Source: Candidatus Bathyarchaeota archaeon (lineage in GTDB: Archaea > Thermoproteota > Bathyarchaeia > Bathyarchaeales > DTEX01). From it: a DNA stretch of 39,706 nucleotides. Positions within the stretch are counted from its first letter, which is position 1; the number at the start of each line of letters is the position of its first letter. The notes beneath the pieces are model-generated. The model saw only the letters and a list, made by a program, of their open reading frames with translations, made no database searches and was not told where the DNA came from. Location of the stretch: the NCBI GenBank assembly GCA_018396995.1, contig JAGTQB010000012.1, positions 1 through 39,706 on the forward strand, written 5' to 3'. The translations under genes and the position numbers were made by a program. Below, in pieces: positions 24,835 to 33,872 of the stretch.

Positions 24835-25028
24835 TGAAGAAAGCACCATATGGTAAAAGAGTGGAGCCTTTTGAGATTGAGGGGGAGGGGTAGGTTTCTA
24901 ATTGTTAGGAAAAAGCGGATTATTATGCTTGAAAAACGTTTATAGAAGATGCTTAAAATTAATGAATTAAATACCCAAAATTTACGCATAAAATTTATTA
25001 AAAACCGCAAAAATTGAGGGAAAATGTT
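24835..25028. other. Spacer between convergent truD and the secreted protein
   Basis: AT-rich 194-base gap. It holds two overlapping short frames: 24834-24893 (19 aa, MKKAPYGKRVEPF..., ATG overlapping the truD TAA) and 24850-24945 (31 aa, very basic). They would join into one 36-residue peptide if a frame shift occurred in the G-rich run near 24882-24893. No SD supports either. Confidence 0.25.
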
Positions 25029-25562
25029 TTATGTTGAGGAGCCTTTTTCAATAACCTTTACGTTCATCACAACTATTCTAGTGACAGCCCCGGCTTTAAG
25101 GTCCACTTCTACGCAGGCTCTACCCCCATTGCCGTTAGTTAACACTACTATGGCTTTAATGGCCTCGATTGCGATCTCTCCACTCTCTCGAACTACAAGC
25201 TTTACCTGAGCTATCTTTATACTGCTGACATTATAGCCTTCATTGAGAAGTCTCTGTACATCCTCATCCGACTTTATTATCTCAAGAACCCTGTTCTTAA
25301 AGCCTTCACTCAACTCTACTTGGAAGCCCCTGAAAAATTTGTCTCTCATAGACCACTCCCAGCCACGCTTTGGAATACACGTGAAGTTTCGTGAATCCAC
25401 GATACATGGGGATATTTTCAGCCCATTCTTCTGAGTAAACCCATTATCGAAGCCAACGCAGGCTAAAGAGGCTAAAGCATTGTATAAAGAGAAGATCACA
25501 GCTCCCAACACAGCTAAGCCTAGAATCACTAATAATACGCTTCTCCTCAACTTGCTCACCAA
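25029..25562 (-). CDS. Membrane-anchored or secreted protein of unknown function
   Basis: A 177-residue protein with an uncleaved N-terminal anchor or signal (RRSVLLVILGLAVLGAVIFSL, about 6-27) and an extracytoplasmic domain containing four Cys (in ACVGF, SPCIV, FTCIP and RACVE), which may form disulfides. The C-terminal half is beta-rich (VKLVVRESGEIAIEAIKAIVVL). TTG 25562 and GTG 25559 are both possible; TTTATAAA about 25 bases upstream predicts a leaderless message. It is last in a run led by a winged-helix gene. Family unknown. Confidence 0.65.
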   Translation of the reverse strand: MVSKLRRSVLLVILGLAVLGAVIFSLYNALASLACVGFDNGFTQKNGLKISPCIVDSRNFTCIPKRGWEWSMRDKFFRGFQVELSEGFKNRVLEIIKSDEDVQRLLNEGYNVSSIKIAQVKLVVRESGEIAIEAIKAIVVLTNGNGGRACVEVDLKAGAVTRIVVMNVKVIEKGSST

Positions 25563-25631
25563 AAGTAGGAGGAAAGCCCGGTTTATAAAAGGATTTTTCA
25601 GAATTACATCAAATTTTTGTCAAAAAAGGAC

Positions 25632-26192
25632 TCATTTAAGACTTAGATATAATAGGATTACTAGGGCTATTAAGGCAAATGCATCTGGCAGCATGGCAAA
25701 GGGGCCTAAACCGATGGCTCTGAAACCAAAAAGTATTTGTATAAATGGATTTGACGAGATCGTGTAAAAGAGGAGAATTAATGAGAATATTATTAAGCCA
25801 AGGGCAAATTGAGCGTTAGTTTTACGATAAATATCCAAATATATTAGGAGCAGAAACGCTACAATCACAATATTTACTGTCGAAATAACTGATTTAACTG
25901 TATAAAAGATTTCTAAGTCTGGCACTGGTATATTTGGTGGTGGGGCGAAACCCCATTCCCTAAATCTCATCAGCACGGCGGCTTCGAGCTCAATAGGGCT
26001 TATGTCCCCCCGCCTATATCTCTCCATAATTTGCCTAATCTCCTCTAATTGGCTTCTAGATAAGCCCCAGCGCACTCTAGTTTGGCGCTCCGGAGAAGCG
26101 CCAGCAATGCTTAAGCTACCTATAGCCGCGGCAATAGCCGCAAGTACCACAATAATTATTACAAGGAAGATAATTTTGTCTCTACTATTCAT
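25632..26192 (-). CDS. Four-helix membrane protein, unknown family
   Basis: A 186-residue protein: an N-terminal hydrophobic segment (7-30, IIFLVIIIVVLAAIAAAIG), an outside loop with two amphipathic helices (SQLEEIRQIMERYRRGD, ISPIELEAAVLMRFREWG), and three further transmembrane helices (about 95-117, 124-142 and 164-184). Such a segment with an N-terminal anchor resembles sensor-type loops. GGGAGAG is directly upstream of ATG. It lies 21 bases after the winged-helix gene, so they are co-transcribed. No catalytic motif. Confidence 0.7.
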   Translation of the reverse strand: MNSRDKIIFLVIIIVVLAAIAAAIGSLSIAGASPERQTRVRWGLSRSQLEEIRQIMERYRRGDISPIELEAAVLMRFREWGFAPPPNIPVPDLEIFYTVKSVISTVNIVIVAFLLLIYLDIYRKTNAQFALGLIIFSLILLFYTISSNPFIQILFGFRAIGLGPFAMLPDAFALIALVILLYLSLK

Positions 26193-26213
26193 CTCTCCCT
26201 TTCACCATTCTAC

Positions 26214-26603
26214 TTACTTCCTTTTCTTCTTTTCTCTAAATTTCTTCCAAATCTCCTCAAAGACTGCGTAGTTCTCCACCATCTCGGGGGTTAGGAAGTA
26301 TGTGACGCTATATTTCTCCCCCACAGATATAACTATCCTGTTCTTTTCGAGCACCTCAAGATGGTGCCTTATTGTCCTATAATCGACTCTCAGGAGATTG
26401 GCCAGCTGATTGGCGTTCATTGGAGAGTCCTTTAACGCCATGATTATCTTAGCTCTCATAGCACCGCCCCTTGTCCCAGTAATGAGCCAACCAAGTATAT
26501 ACCTTAGTTTCTCAGCCCAATAGTCCATTAATTTGGTCTCCAGACAGAGAGTCGGATAACCTACTAAACTTTCTTTCCCAAAAATATTAATGGATTCTGA
26601 CAT
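26214..26603 (-). CDS. ArsR-like winged-helix transcriptional regulator
   Basis: A 129-residue protein with one winged helix at about 45-105: RAKIIMALKDSPMNANQLANLL (helices 1-2), RVDYRTIRHHLEVLEKNRIV (recognition helix) and the wing VISVGEKYSVTYFL. The C-terminus is a charged helix (EEIWKKFREKKKRK). Such one-domain regulators paired with a membrane protein are frequent in TACK archaea. The 44-base gap to the divergent HtrA gene is the only intergenic DNA for both, so it likely controls one or both. Confidence 0.85.
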   Translation of the reverse strand: MSESINIFGKESLVGYPTLCLETKLMDYWAEKLRYILGWLITGTRGGAMRAKIIMALKDSPMNANQLANLLRVDYRTIRHHLEVLEKNRIVISVGEKYSVTYFLTPEMVENYAVFEEIWKKFREKKKRK

Positions 26604-26647
26604 AATTACGAAAAACGCTTTTATCCACCCACTTTAATGCAGATATC
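26604..26647. promoter_or_regulatory. Divergent promoter gap between regulator and HtrA genes
   Basis: CGCTTTTATCC at about 26612-26622 reads as a TATA box on the plus strand about 28 bases before the GTG of the protease. Its reverse (GGATAAAAG) is TATA-like for the minus strand, too close to ATG 26603 unless the regulator starts further in. The compact gap puts one regulator-binding site within reach of both genes. Confidence 0.35.
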
Positions 26648-27892
26648 GTGGAGGTGTTCGCCTTAGAGGAGAATAGAAACAATAAACGGATGATTTTACT
26701 GCTGGTGATTCTCCTTCTAGTTGTAGGCTTCTCCGCAGCTGGATACCTCGGTTACTCGATCGGCTACATGACCGCCGTTGATGAGATAAAGAGACTAGAG
26801 GAGAAGGTCGAATCCTTAAGCGAAAACGTTATAACTTTACAGAATACCCTAGAAGCGATGGCTCAAAATGCAGCTCAACAGAATATACTAATTGAGAATA
26901 TTAGTCTCTCAGAGATCTATGAGCGGGTCAAAAACTCTATTGTTATGGTGAGGGGGCTTGTACGTATACCGAATATCTTTGGATACAGCTATAGCTGGGT
27001 TCAGGGATCCGGCTTCATCTACAATTATACTAAACGAATGATTATAGTTACGAATTATCATGTTGTGCGAAACACAGTAAATGTAACTGTAACGTTCGCC
27101 AATGGGAACAGCTATCCCGCCTCTATACTCGGATATGACCCATATGCCGATCTAGCAGTCTTGGATGCAGATGCACCCGAAAGCGAATACTACCCACTAA
27201 AGGTTGTTAGCTCTTCAATGCTTAAGGTTGGAGATATAGTTATAGCAGTGGGCAACCCCTACGGTCTCCATGGATCAATGAGCGTTGGCATAGTTAGCGC
27301 ACTGGGGAGAACAATAACAGTGGAAACCGCTGGAAATTATCCAATAGCAAACGTTATACAAACAACAGTCCCCCTCAATCCAGGAAACTCCGGAGGCCCG
27401 CTCCTGAACGCTAGGGGTGAGGTTGTTGGAATAACGACTGCAATAGTAAGCGGCTCTCAGGGTGTGAGCTTCGCCATACCGTCAAACACACTATTAAGGG
27501 AAATCAAATGGTTGGTTGAGGAGGGAAGATATGATAGGCATCCATGGCTCGGCGCAGCTGGCTTAGATATGACTTATGAAATTGCAAAGGCAATGGGTGT
27601 AAACGTGACATATGGCTGGCTGATAACGGAAGTCTTTAAAGGGGGCCCGGCGGATAAAGCTGGCTTAAGAGGAGGAACAAGGACGGTGAGGATAGCTGGC
27701 GAGCTAATTCCAATTGGGGGAGATATAATAATTGCCGTTGACGGCTTCAGAATTACTGGAATAGATGATTTATCATACTACCTGGAAGAGTATACTGAGC
27801 CGGGGCAGATAATTAGGGTTACGGTAATTAGAGAAAAACAGCTGCTGGTACTGGAGGTTGAGTTGGGCACTAGGCCGCGATTACTTGAATAG
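26648..27892 (+). CDS. Membrane-anchored HtrA/DegP-like serine protease with PDZ domain
   Basis: A 414-residue protein. A transmembrane segment (about 15-38) is followed by a coiled coil (44-85), a trypsin-like protease domain with His138 (TNYHVV), Asp168 (DPYADLAVL) and Ser248 (NPGNSGGPL), and one PDZ domain (about 300-405, AGLDMTYEIAKAMGV to VTVIREKQLL). The catalytic triad is complete. HtrA proteins degrade or refold damaged proteins outside the cell membrane. It starts with GTG 26648. It is divergent from a winged-helix regulator and its membrane partners. Confidence 0.94.
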   Translation: MEVFALEENRNNKRMILLLVILLLVVGFSAAGYLGYSIGYMTAVDEIKRLEEKVESLSENVITLQNTLEAMAQNAAQQNILIENISLSEIYERVKNSIVMVRGLVRIPNIFGYSYSWVQGSGFIYNYTKRMIIVTNYHVVRNTVNVTVTFANGNSYPASILGYDPYADLAVLDADAPESEYYPLKVVSSSMLKVGDIVIAVGNPYGLHGSMSVGIVSALGRTITVETAGNYPIANVIQTTVPLNPGNSGGPLLNARGEVVGITTAIVSGSQGVSFAIPSNTLLREIKWLVEEGRYDRHPWLGAAGLDMTYEIAKAMGVNVTYGWLITEVFKGGPADKAGLRGGTRTVRIAGELIPIGGDIIIAVDGFRITGIDDLSYYLEEYTEPGQIIRVTVIREKQLLVLEVELGTRPRLLE

Positions 27893-27897
27893 TGGGT

Positions 27898-29229
27898 TTA
27901 TGGCGTAAGTCTAAATCTGTCCCTCGGAAACAATATTACTTCTCTTATATTTCTTATACCAGTTAGCACCATTATTAGGCGTTCAAGCCCAATCCCCCAT
28001 CCGGCGTGCGGGGGCATACCATAGTCGAAGGCTTGAAGGTGATACTTAAAGGATTCTAAGCTGAGATTCTGCTCCTTTAGGCGTTTAATTAGGAGCTCCT
28101 TGTCATGTATACGCGTCCCACCAGAAGCTATCTCAACCCAATGCCACATTAGGTCGAAGCTCTCGCTTATTTCAGGTTTATCATCCCTCGGCTTTATATA
28201 AAATGGCTTTAGTTGAGTGGGCCAATCAACTATGAAATAGAAGTATGGGTGCAGCTTTCCAAGGGTTCTAAAAGCCATCGTGGGTATATCTTCGCCCCAA
28301 TTAATCTTTATCCCAGCCTCCCTAAGATCGTTGAGTATCTCATCATACGTAAAGCGTTTAAAGGGTATCTGAGGGACATCAATCTTATGTTTAAGTATCT
28401 CTAGCTCCTTTCTACACCTCTCGCTAACCACCCGGCATACATATTGTAAGAGTCTCTCAGCGACTTCCATGACATCCTCAGCTGTGGCAAACGCCATCTC
28501 TATGTCAACAGAAATAAACTCAGCTAGATGGCGTCTAGTATGGGATTTCTCAGCCCTAAAAGCCGGTCCAATCTCATAAACCTTCTCGAAGTCTATTACG
28601 AGCTGCTCCTTATACAGCTGTGGACTCTGCGCTAAAAAAGCCTCCCTCTCAAAATATATTACTGGGAATAGACTTGCACCGCCCTCTGTTGCCGTGGCAA
28701 TTATCTTTGGCGTGTGAACCTCAATAAAACCATTCTTAGAGAAGAATTCCCTAATAGCCTCTAAGGCCACATGCCGTATCCTAAAGATCGCTTGTGGTTC
28801 ATCCCTAACTAAATCAAGAACCCTAGCATCTAACCTAACATCTATATCTGCCGGCGTCTTTCCAGTGATATCTATTGGAAGGGGCTGCTTCGCCCTATTC
28901 AAAACAATTATACTCTCTGGTATGACCTCAACTCCTCTAGGAGCCTTATCCATCTTCTTAACAGTCCCTCTAACACTTATACAGTCCTGACGCTGGAGAT
29001 CCTCAGCAACTTTAATTACACTTTCATTAACCTTATCTTTCGGGATCGTTACTTGGATAAATCCTTCCTTATCCTTTAACACCAAGAATTTTATGCCGCC
29101 TAAATCTCTAATCTCCCTTACCCAGCCCGCTATAATAACTTCTCTCCCATCAAGCTCAGGAGTTATATCACTCGTGTAATGTGTCCTTTTCCATAGATAT
29201 GCGTGAGATGAAGTCTTTTCGAGACCCAT
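27898..29229 (-). CDS. aspS: Aspartyl-tRNA synthetase, archaeal type
   Basis: 443 residues from ATG 29229, six bases after GGTG (GTG 29238 is three codons earlier). The N-terminal OB fold ([21 protein letters not shown]) recognises the anticodon. The class II core has motif 2 [15 protein letters not shown] and motif 3 [11 protein letters not shown]. It charges tRNA(Asp); archaeal enzymes of this type often also charge tRNA(Asn), with GatCAB making the amide, and gatCA is in this window. Whether it discriminates is not readable here. It touches the upstream KH gene. Confidence 0.96.
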   Translation of the reverse strand: MGLEKTSSHAYLWKRTHYTSDITPELDGREVIIAGWVREIRDLGGIKFLVLKDKEGFIQVTIPKDKVNESVIKVAEDLQRQDCISVRGTVKKMDKAPRGVEVIPESIIVLNRAKQPLPIDITGKTPADIDVRLDARVLDLVRDEPQAIFRIRHVALEAIREFFSKNGFIEVHTPKIIATATEGGASLFPVIYFEREAFLAQSPQLYKEQLVIDFEKVYEIGPAFRAEKSHTRRHLAEFISVDIEMAFATAEDVMEVAERLLQYVCRVVSERCRKELEILKHKIDVPQIPFKRFTYDEILNDLREAGIKINWGEDIPTMAFRTLGKLHPYFYFIVDWPTQLKPFYIKPRDDKPEISESFDLMWHWVEIASGGTRIHDKELLIKRLKEQNLSLESFKYHLQAFDYGMPPHAGWGIGLERLIMVLTGIRNIREVILFPRDRFRLTP

Positions 29230-29238
29230 CGGCCACAC

Positions 29239-29748
29239 CTATTCAGTAAACTCAACACGCAGCGTTATCCCTTTAACCCTCTTCGCAATTTCCTTCGCAA
29301 CATCAATATTAAGCGATTTCTTACGCTTATTCTTTCCTCTAAGGATAACCCGCGTCTCAACAGAGCCATCCGGCAGCCAAATCTTATTTATCGTAACAAC
29401 ATTTAAGGGTGCAAAAAGATCCTCAATAAATTTCCTCTCACTAGAGTTATACTCGAGTACACGGATATTCTTACCAACCTTACTCTCCAGAGCCTTAATT
29501 ATTTTTCCACCATAACTTAATATCTTATTCATGTCGCCCCTTTTAACAAGTATAACTAAAGTATTGTTAATCTCAAGCGCTCCATGGAAATAAACATCTT
29601 GGAGCAAGGGGTATTCATCTTCGAGAGAAACAAGTATGCGGGCGACCTCTAAATCTAATCGCGTTATCTCGCCCTTTTCAATTTTTACCCTACATTTAGG
29701 ACATAATATCCCGCTTCTCAGGCAGAATTGGCATAGCTCAGACCTCAC
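29239..29748 (-). CDS. Zn-finger and KH-domain NusA-like RNA-binding protein
   Basis: A 169-residue protein: an N-terminal zinc knuckle CQFCLRSGILCPKC (residues 6-19) and two KH-like halves, with ILVKRGDMNKILSYGGKIIKALESKVG carrying the GxxG-type loop and VAKEIAKRVKGITLRVEF at the end. It is like the archaeal NusA-like or KH proteins that bind nascent or ribosomal RNA. GTG 29748 follows a GG-rich SD. It is immediately followed by aspS, with no gap. Probable co-transcription. Confidence 0.8.
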   Translation of the reverse strand: MRSELCQFCLRSGILCPKCRVKIEKGEITRLDLEVARILVSLEDEYPLLQDVYFHGALEINNTLVILVKRGDMNKILSYGGKIIKALESKVGKNIRVLEYNSSERKFIEDLFAPLNVVTINKIWLPDGSVETRVILRGKNKRKKSLNIDVAKEIAKRVKGITLRVEFTE

Positions 29749-29802
29749 CTTCTCTTGATCCCTCCAAACTGGGAGGGCGGCAGAGCGACGTCTTCAAAGC
29801 CA

Positions 29803-30078
29803 TCAGCGCGTCAGCGTTATCTCGATTGTACTCACGTTCACTGGAGTTGGCCTATCTTTAGGCTGAACCTGCTCTGTTCCAATATTAATGTTTTTAATTT
29901 TAATGTCTGTTAGGAAACCTCGTCTAAGAGCTTCGGCTACGCTTACAGCCTTACTTATCGCTCGCCCCCTAGCCTTGATAATAACTTCTTTTGCGCCACT
30001 ATAGAATAATGTTAGACAAGCCATAACATAGTTTAATACAGGCTTCTTACCCACCAATATAGAGGCACTCTCCGGCAT
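29803..30078 (-). CDS. albA: DNA/RNA-binding chromatin protein Alba
   Basis: A 91-residue Alba with the core SILVGKKPVLNYVMACLTLFYSG, the RGRAISKAVSVAEALRRGF helix and the final beta hairpin STIEITLTR. The acetylatable Lys sits in VGKKPV. Alba coats DNA and RNA as a dimer. An SD-like GGTGAAG precedes ATG 30078, and the 144-base gap to the divergent KaiC-like gene holds AT-rich promoter elements for both. Confidence 0.96.
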   Translation of the reverse strand: MPESASILVGKKPVLNYVMACLTLFYSGAKEVIIKARGRAISKAVSVAEALRRGFLTDIKIKNINIGTEQVQPKDRPTPVNVSTIEITLTR

Positions 30079-30231
30079 GCTTCACCGCCTCTCCTTAATT
30101 CAAAAGACATGTAGAACAACTGGATAAATATCTTACGGTTTTCCACTATAAAATTTTATGGCAGAAAATAACTGTTATATATTTACATCCTCAAATTAAA
30201 TTACTGACCAGCCTAATTATAGGTGGAGAGA
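30079..30231. promoter_or_regulatory. Divergent promoter region of albA and the KaiC-like gene
   Basis: Plus strand: TTATATATTTA at 30174-30184 is a TATA box about 50 bases before the KaiC ATG, with GGTGGAG six bases before that ATG. Minus strand: rc of about 30119-30130 (GATATTTATCC) is the TATA candidate for albA, with GGTGAAG before its ATG. Assigned by position. Confidence 0.4.
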
Positions 30232-30981
30232 ATGGCTATCGAGAGGATTCAGACTGGGATACCTGGATTTGACGAGATATTAAATGGCGGGATACCGAAA
30301 CGTAACGTCGTTCTCTTAGCTGGTGGCCCGGGCACTGGAAAGTCTATTCTTGGCTATCAATATCTTTATAATGGATTAATTAGAAAGGAGCCCGGGGTGT
30401 TTGTCGCCTTAGAGGAACACCCCGTTCAGGTTAGGCTCTCAATGACCCAGTTTGGTTGGGATATTACGCCCTTTGAGGAGAAAGGGCTATTTGCCCTCGT
30501 AGACGCTTTTACTGCCGGTATTGGCGAAGCGGCGAAGAGGGAAAAATATGTTGTTAAGGCGCCAGATGACTTCCAAATGCTTATCGATGTCCTAAGGGCC
30601 GCTATAAAGGACGTCGGCGCTGAGAGAGTAGTTGTGGACTCTGTCACAACATTGTATATGACCAGGCCTGCAATGGCCAGAAGCATGGTTCTCCAGCTCA
30701 AGAAGGTCCTATCTGGTTTAGGGTGTACTTCAATACTAGTCTCACAGGTGAGTGTGACGGAGAGGGGTTTCGGTGGGCCTGGTGTTGAGCACGCCGCTGA
30801 TGGAATAGTCAGGCTCGATCTAGACGAGGTTAACGGTGAACTCAAGCGCAGCATTATTGTCTGGAAAATGCGGGGGACGGCTCACTCAATGAAGAGACAT
30901 CCTTTCGAGATAACGGATAAAGGTATTATTGTAAAATCAAAAGAAGTTTTTATGGCAGCGCAGAGGAGGTTTGGAGAATGA
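30232..30981 (+). CDS. Single-domain KaiC-like RecA-superfamily ATPase
   Basis: 249 residues from ATG 30232 (GTG 30223 is the longer option, but it overlaps the SD GGTGGAG). It has [19 protein letters not shown], Walker A GGPGTGKS, the KaiC-type catalytic Glu pair in VALEEHP, Walker B VVVDSVT and the sensor LVSQVSV. Such archaeal KaiC proteins are ATPases of signal or gas-vesicle-like regulatory systems and are not circadian by themselves. The last bases overlap the next gene (ATGA), so the two proteins form a pair. Confidence 0.92.
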   Translation: MAIERIQTGIPGFDEILNGGIPKRNVVLLAGGPGTGKSILGYQYLYNGLIRKEPGVFVALEEHPVQVRLSMTQFGWDITPFEEKGLFALVDAFTAGIGEAAKREKYVVKAPDDFQMLIDVLRAAIKDVGAERVVVDSVTTLYMTRPAMARSMVLQLKKVLSGLGCTSILVSQVSVTERGFGGPGVEHAADGIVRLDLDEVNGELKRSIIVWKMRGTAHSMKRHPFEITDKGIIVKSKEVFMAAQRRFGE

Positions 30982-31451
30982 GTGAGATACCGCTTGCACC
31001 GGTTGGTAAAGAGCAGATTCATAAGCTTGAGACTATATTATTAGTGAGTAGTATTATGAGACCAGAAGTTCTTGAGGAGCTAAGAAACCCAGAGGAGAGG
31101 TTAACTTGGGTTGATAGTCTAGCAGTTGCAGCCGCTGCATTAGCTATGGAGAAAGCTAAAATGCCAATATCAAAGATAGCTGAAGAACTCGGCAGAACCG
31201 AAGCTACCATAAGAAGCCACCTGCAAGGCAAGACTAAGGCTGGGCAAATCGTGAGGGAAACATATGAAAGGTTAGCTAGAGAAGGTGTAAAGATCCCGTT
31301 ACCAGAGCCAATCTCGGCGGGGGAGGTACAACGCCTTAAGAGTGAACTGGAGGAGGAGAGGAGAAAGAGGCAAGAAATACAGAGCGCGCTTAGGGAAATA
31401 TATAATATGCTGACACAACTACTCAGCCAAATAGAAAAGCTGACAGCCTAG
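30978..31451 (+). CDS. KaiC-associated HTH regulatory protein
   Basis: A 157-residue protein with N-terminal helices ([27 protein letters not shown]), a helix-turn-helix ([37 protein letters not shown], about 80-115) and a C-terminal coiled coil (about 121-155, [20 protein letters not shown]) that probably dimerises it. It overlaps the KaiC-like gene by four bases. The same order occurs in other archaea, where it is taken as a transcription regulator controlled by the ATPase; here that link rests on context. Confidence 0.8.
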   Translation: MSEIPLAPVGKEQIHKLETILLVSSIMRPEVLEELRNPEERLTWVDSLAVAAAALAMEKAKMPISKIAEELGRTEATIRSHLQGKTKAGQIVRETYERLAREGVKIPLPEPISAGEVQRLKSELEEERRKRQEIQSALREIYNMLTQLLSQIEKLTA

Positions 31452-31497
31452 AAACATAAATTCCAAAACACTCCTCTAATATGTTGGAGAGAAGCCT

Positions 31498-32019
31498 ATG
31501 GATGTTTTTGAAACAATTAGATCAAGAAGGAGTATACGAGCCTTTACTGGAGAAGATGTTAGTGATGAGCAAATAGAAAAGATTCTTGAGGCGGCAAGGT
31601 GGGCACCTTCGGCGGGAAACCTACAGCCATGGGAGTTTATAATAATAAGAAGACCTGAAATTAAAAGGGAGGTCGCCAGGGCAGCTCTAAACCAGACCTT
31701 TATAGAGGAGGCCCCAGTAGTTATAGTTGTGTGCGCCAATGAGATCAGATCTGGAAGCGTGTATGGAAGTAGGGGTATGAACCTCTATTGTATACAGGAT
31801 ACAGCCGCTGCAATTGAGAATATGTTATTGGCGGCATGCGCCCTCGGATTAGGAGCATGCTGGGTTGGCGCCTTCAATGAGGAGGAGGTCAGAAGGATAC
31901 TTAAGATTCCTAAAGGAGTAAGACCAGTAGCAATAATACCCATAGGGCACCCAGCCGAGAAACCAGCTCCACCACGTAGGAGAACACTAAAAGAAATAAT
32001 GCACTATGAAACATTTTAA
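31498..32019 (+). CDS. Nitroreductase family FMN oxidoreductase
   Basis: A 173-residue single-domain nitroreductase. The FMN phosphate-binding start FETIRSRRSIRAFTGEDVSD, the AARWAPSAGNLQPWEF loop, the dimer helix DTAAAIENMLLAACALGLGACWVGAF and the end PIGHPAEKPAPPRRRTLKEI are typical. FMN-dependent reduction of quinones, nitro compounds or flavins is the family activity; the physiological substrate is unknown. GGAGAG precedes ATG 31498. It converges with the orphan gene that ends at 32025. Confidence 0.93.
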   Translation: MDVFETIRSRRSIRAFTGEDVSDEQIEKILEAARWAPSAGNLQPWEFIIIRRPEIKREVARAALNQTFIEEAPVVIVVCANEIRSGSVYGSRGMNLYCIQDTAAAIENMLLAACALGLGACWVGAFNEEEVRRILKIPKGVRPVAIIPIGHPAEKPAPPRRRTLKEIMHYETF

Positions 32020-32024
32020 AGATC

Positions 32025-32465
32025 CTACACTCTCCTTATATGAGAGATTCTTTCAGCCACCTCTAGAATTTTTGCTGCTTGATCATTCGTGAGCTGAAAG
32101 CCATGGAGATACTTTCCTTTCAGCTTCAATTCGGCTAAGAAGGTTTCTTTGATGGGTATAGGTGGCTCAAACTTATATATCTCTCTAAAGATTATTGCCC
32201 CTTTCCAGTTCATGATGTCGCACTCAAGCCTCTCTTTATCGCTTAAATTATCCTTTCTAACAAAGTCTTCTATGACCCCATAACCGATGAGGGAGTCGCC
32301 TGCTTCAGATCTCCTAGCGAAAAACACCAAACCACCTTTCTCCCAACACCTAGGAACCCCTGGATAATACTTCTTTAGCATGAAAACTCTTTTCAACCAA
32401 TCTTCCCTAGCTATCCTCAATATAAAGTTCTTGAGTTTAGGGGCGACTGATCCAGGCGAATCCAT
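32025..32465 (-). CDS. Uncharacterised 146-aa protein, EVE/PUA-like in outline
   Basis: A soluble protein with the strands KRVFMLKKYYPGVPRCWEKGGLVFFARR and SLIGYGVIEDFVRK, then an internal IIFREIYKFEPPIPIKETF, and a C-terminal helix NDQAAKILEVAERI. The alternation of a short strand, a W-x-x-G-G turn and a G-Y-G-V strand recalls PUA/EVE domains, which bind modified bases in RNA or DNA, but I cannot name the family. It follows aIF2 gamma by 61 bases on the same strand. Confidence 0.7.
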   Translation of the reverse strand: MDSPGSVAPKLKNFILRIAREDWLKRVFMLKKYYPGVPRCWEKGGLVFFARRSEAGDSLIGYGVIEDFVRKDNLSDKERLECDIMNWKGAIIFREIYKFEPPIPIKETFLAELKLKGKYLHGFQLTNDQAAKILEVAERISHIRRV

Positions 32466-32526
32466 ACGCTTTCCCGAAAGAATTAATCTGGGAAAGATAA
32501 GATTATAGCAAGTTCAGTTTCTTTTC

Positions 32527-33765
32527 TTACTTTATTATCCCATAGCCGATGAGCCGCCACCTTCCCATTATTTTACGGCTTATAGCGGCCCTTGAGCCAG
32601 TCTCCGCGCAGACTGGCCTAGCGAGCTTGATCTCAATAGCGCTACCGCTAATGTGAGTTACGTTGCCAGTTGTGATGGAGGTTCCAACATCCAGTAATAG
32701 TGTTTCGCCAATACTAATCTGCTTAACCTCGGTCTGCTCCTTAGCCCCAATAACCCGCTCAAATAGGTGAGTCTCTAGCGTTAACTCATACCTCGTCGGC
32801 GGGAGCAAATCTGGTTTACCAACAACGTTCCCTGCCAGTCCATCAGCCTTAGTTAATGAGGGGTCTAGGAGGGTACCAACGCCCACCAATCCACCGCAAA
32901 TAGCTTCATCAATATTTCTCCCACCACTATGTAAGCTTACTACTTTAGTGAAGAGAGGCTCATAGGCACCTCTAGCTGAGACGCTTACCCCAGGCCTTAT
33001 CTCAATCTCATCCCCAACCCTAAACTTCCCCTGAAGAATTGAGCCGCCTATAACACCACCTACAAGTTTCTCTATTGGGGTCCCGGGCTTGTTTACATCA
33101 AAAGATCTCACAACATACATGCGGGGCGGCTTGGTTAGGTCACGTATCGGGGTTGGAATATATTTCTCTATTGCGTAAAGAAGAAGGTCTATGTTAACTG
33201 AGTGTAACGCTGAGACAGGGATGATTGGAGCATTCTCAGCCACTGTACCCTTAACAAACTCTTTTATCTCCCTATAGCTCTCTAGCGCACGTTTCTTGTC
33301 AACCAAATCTATCTTTGTCTGCGCTATCACCACCCTTTTAACACCAATTACCTCTATGGCGGCAAGATGCTCCCTAGTTTGCGGCTGCGGACAGGGCTCG
33401 TCAGCTGCAATAACGAGTATAACGCCATCCATAACAGCGGCTCCAGAAAGCATTGTCGCCATTAAAGCCTCGTGTCCCGGCGAGTCCACAAAGCTAAGAG
33501 CTCTAACGAACTCTGTCTTAGAGCCGCACCTTGGACATATTTCGCTCGTTGAATAGTTGTGTGGTGGCTCGCAGGTCGGACACTTATATACTGGGGCATC
33601 AGCATATCCAAGCTTTATTGTTATACCCCTCTTTAGCTCCTCACTATGTCTCGCCGCCCAAACACCGGTAATCGCCTCTACAAGCGTAGTCTTTCCATGA
33701 TCAACATGACCTATTGTGCCAATATTGATTTCGGGTTGACGTGGGAGACCACCAGCTTTACTCAT
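32527..33765 (-). CDS. eif2g: Translation initiation factor 2 gamma subunit
   Basis: A 412-residue aIF2 gamma. The G1 motif is [12 protein letters not shown]3 DSPGHEA and G4 TKID, and the zinc knuckle CPTC...CPRC is about residues 60-81. Domains II and III follow (VGGVIGGSILQGKFRVGDEIEI). It carries initiator Met-tRNA to the small subunit with the alpha subunit, whose gene is at 35 kb in this window. No unusual residue seen. Confidence 0.97.
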   Translation of the reverse strand: MSKAGGLPRQPEINIGTIGHVDHGKTTLVEAITGVWAARHSEELKRGITIKLGYADAPVYKCPTCEPPHNYSTSEICPRCGSKTEFVRALSFVDSPGHEALMATMLSGAAVMDGVILVIAADEPCPQPQTREHLAAIEVIGVKRVVIAQTKIDLVDKKRALESYREIKEFVKGTVAENAPIIPVSALHSVNIDLLLYAIEKYIPTPIRDLTKPPRMYVVRSFDVNKPGTPIEKLVGGVIGGSILQGKFRVGDEIEIRPGVSVSARGAYEPLFTKVVSLHSGGRNIDEAICGGLVGVGTLLDPSLTKADGLAGNVVGKPDLLPPTRYELTLETHLFERVIGAKEQTEVKQISIGETLLLDVGTSITTGNVTHISGSAIEIKLARPVCAETGSRAAISRKIMGRWRLIGYGIIK

Positions 33766-33872
33766 GTCCCATCAACACTAGAGGAAAAAATAATGGTTAG
33801 AATAATATAAAGCCATCGAGCATGGAAGAGTTTATAGAGATCTCGCCTACAATACATTTATGGTGATATTAG

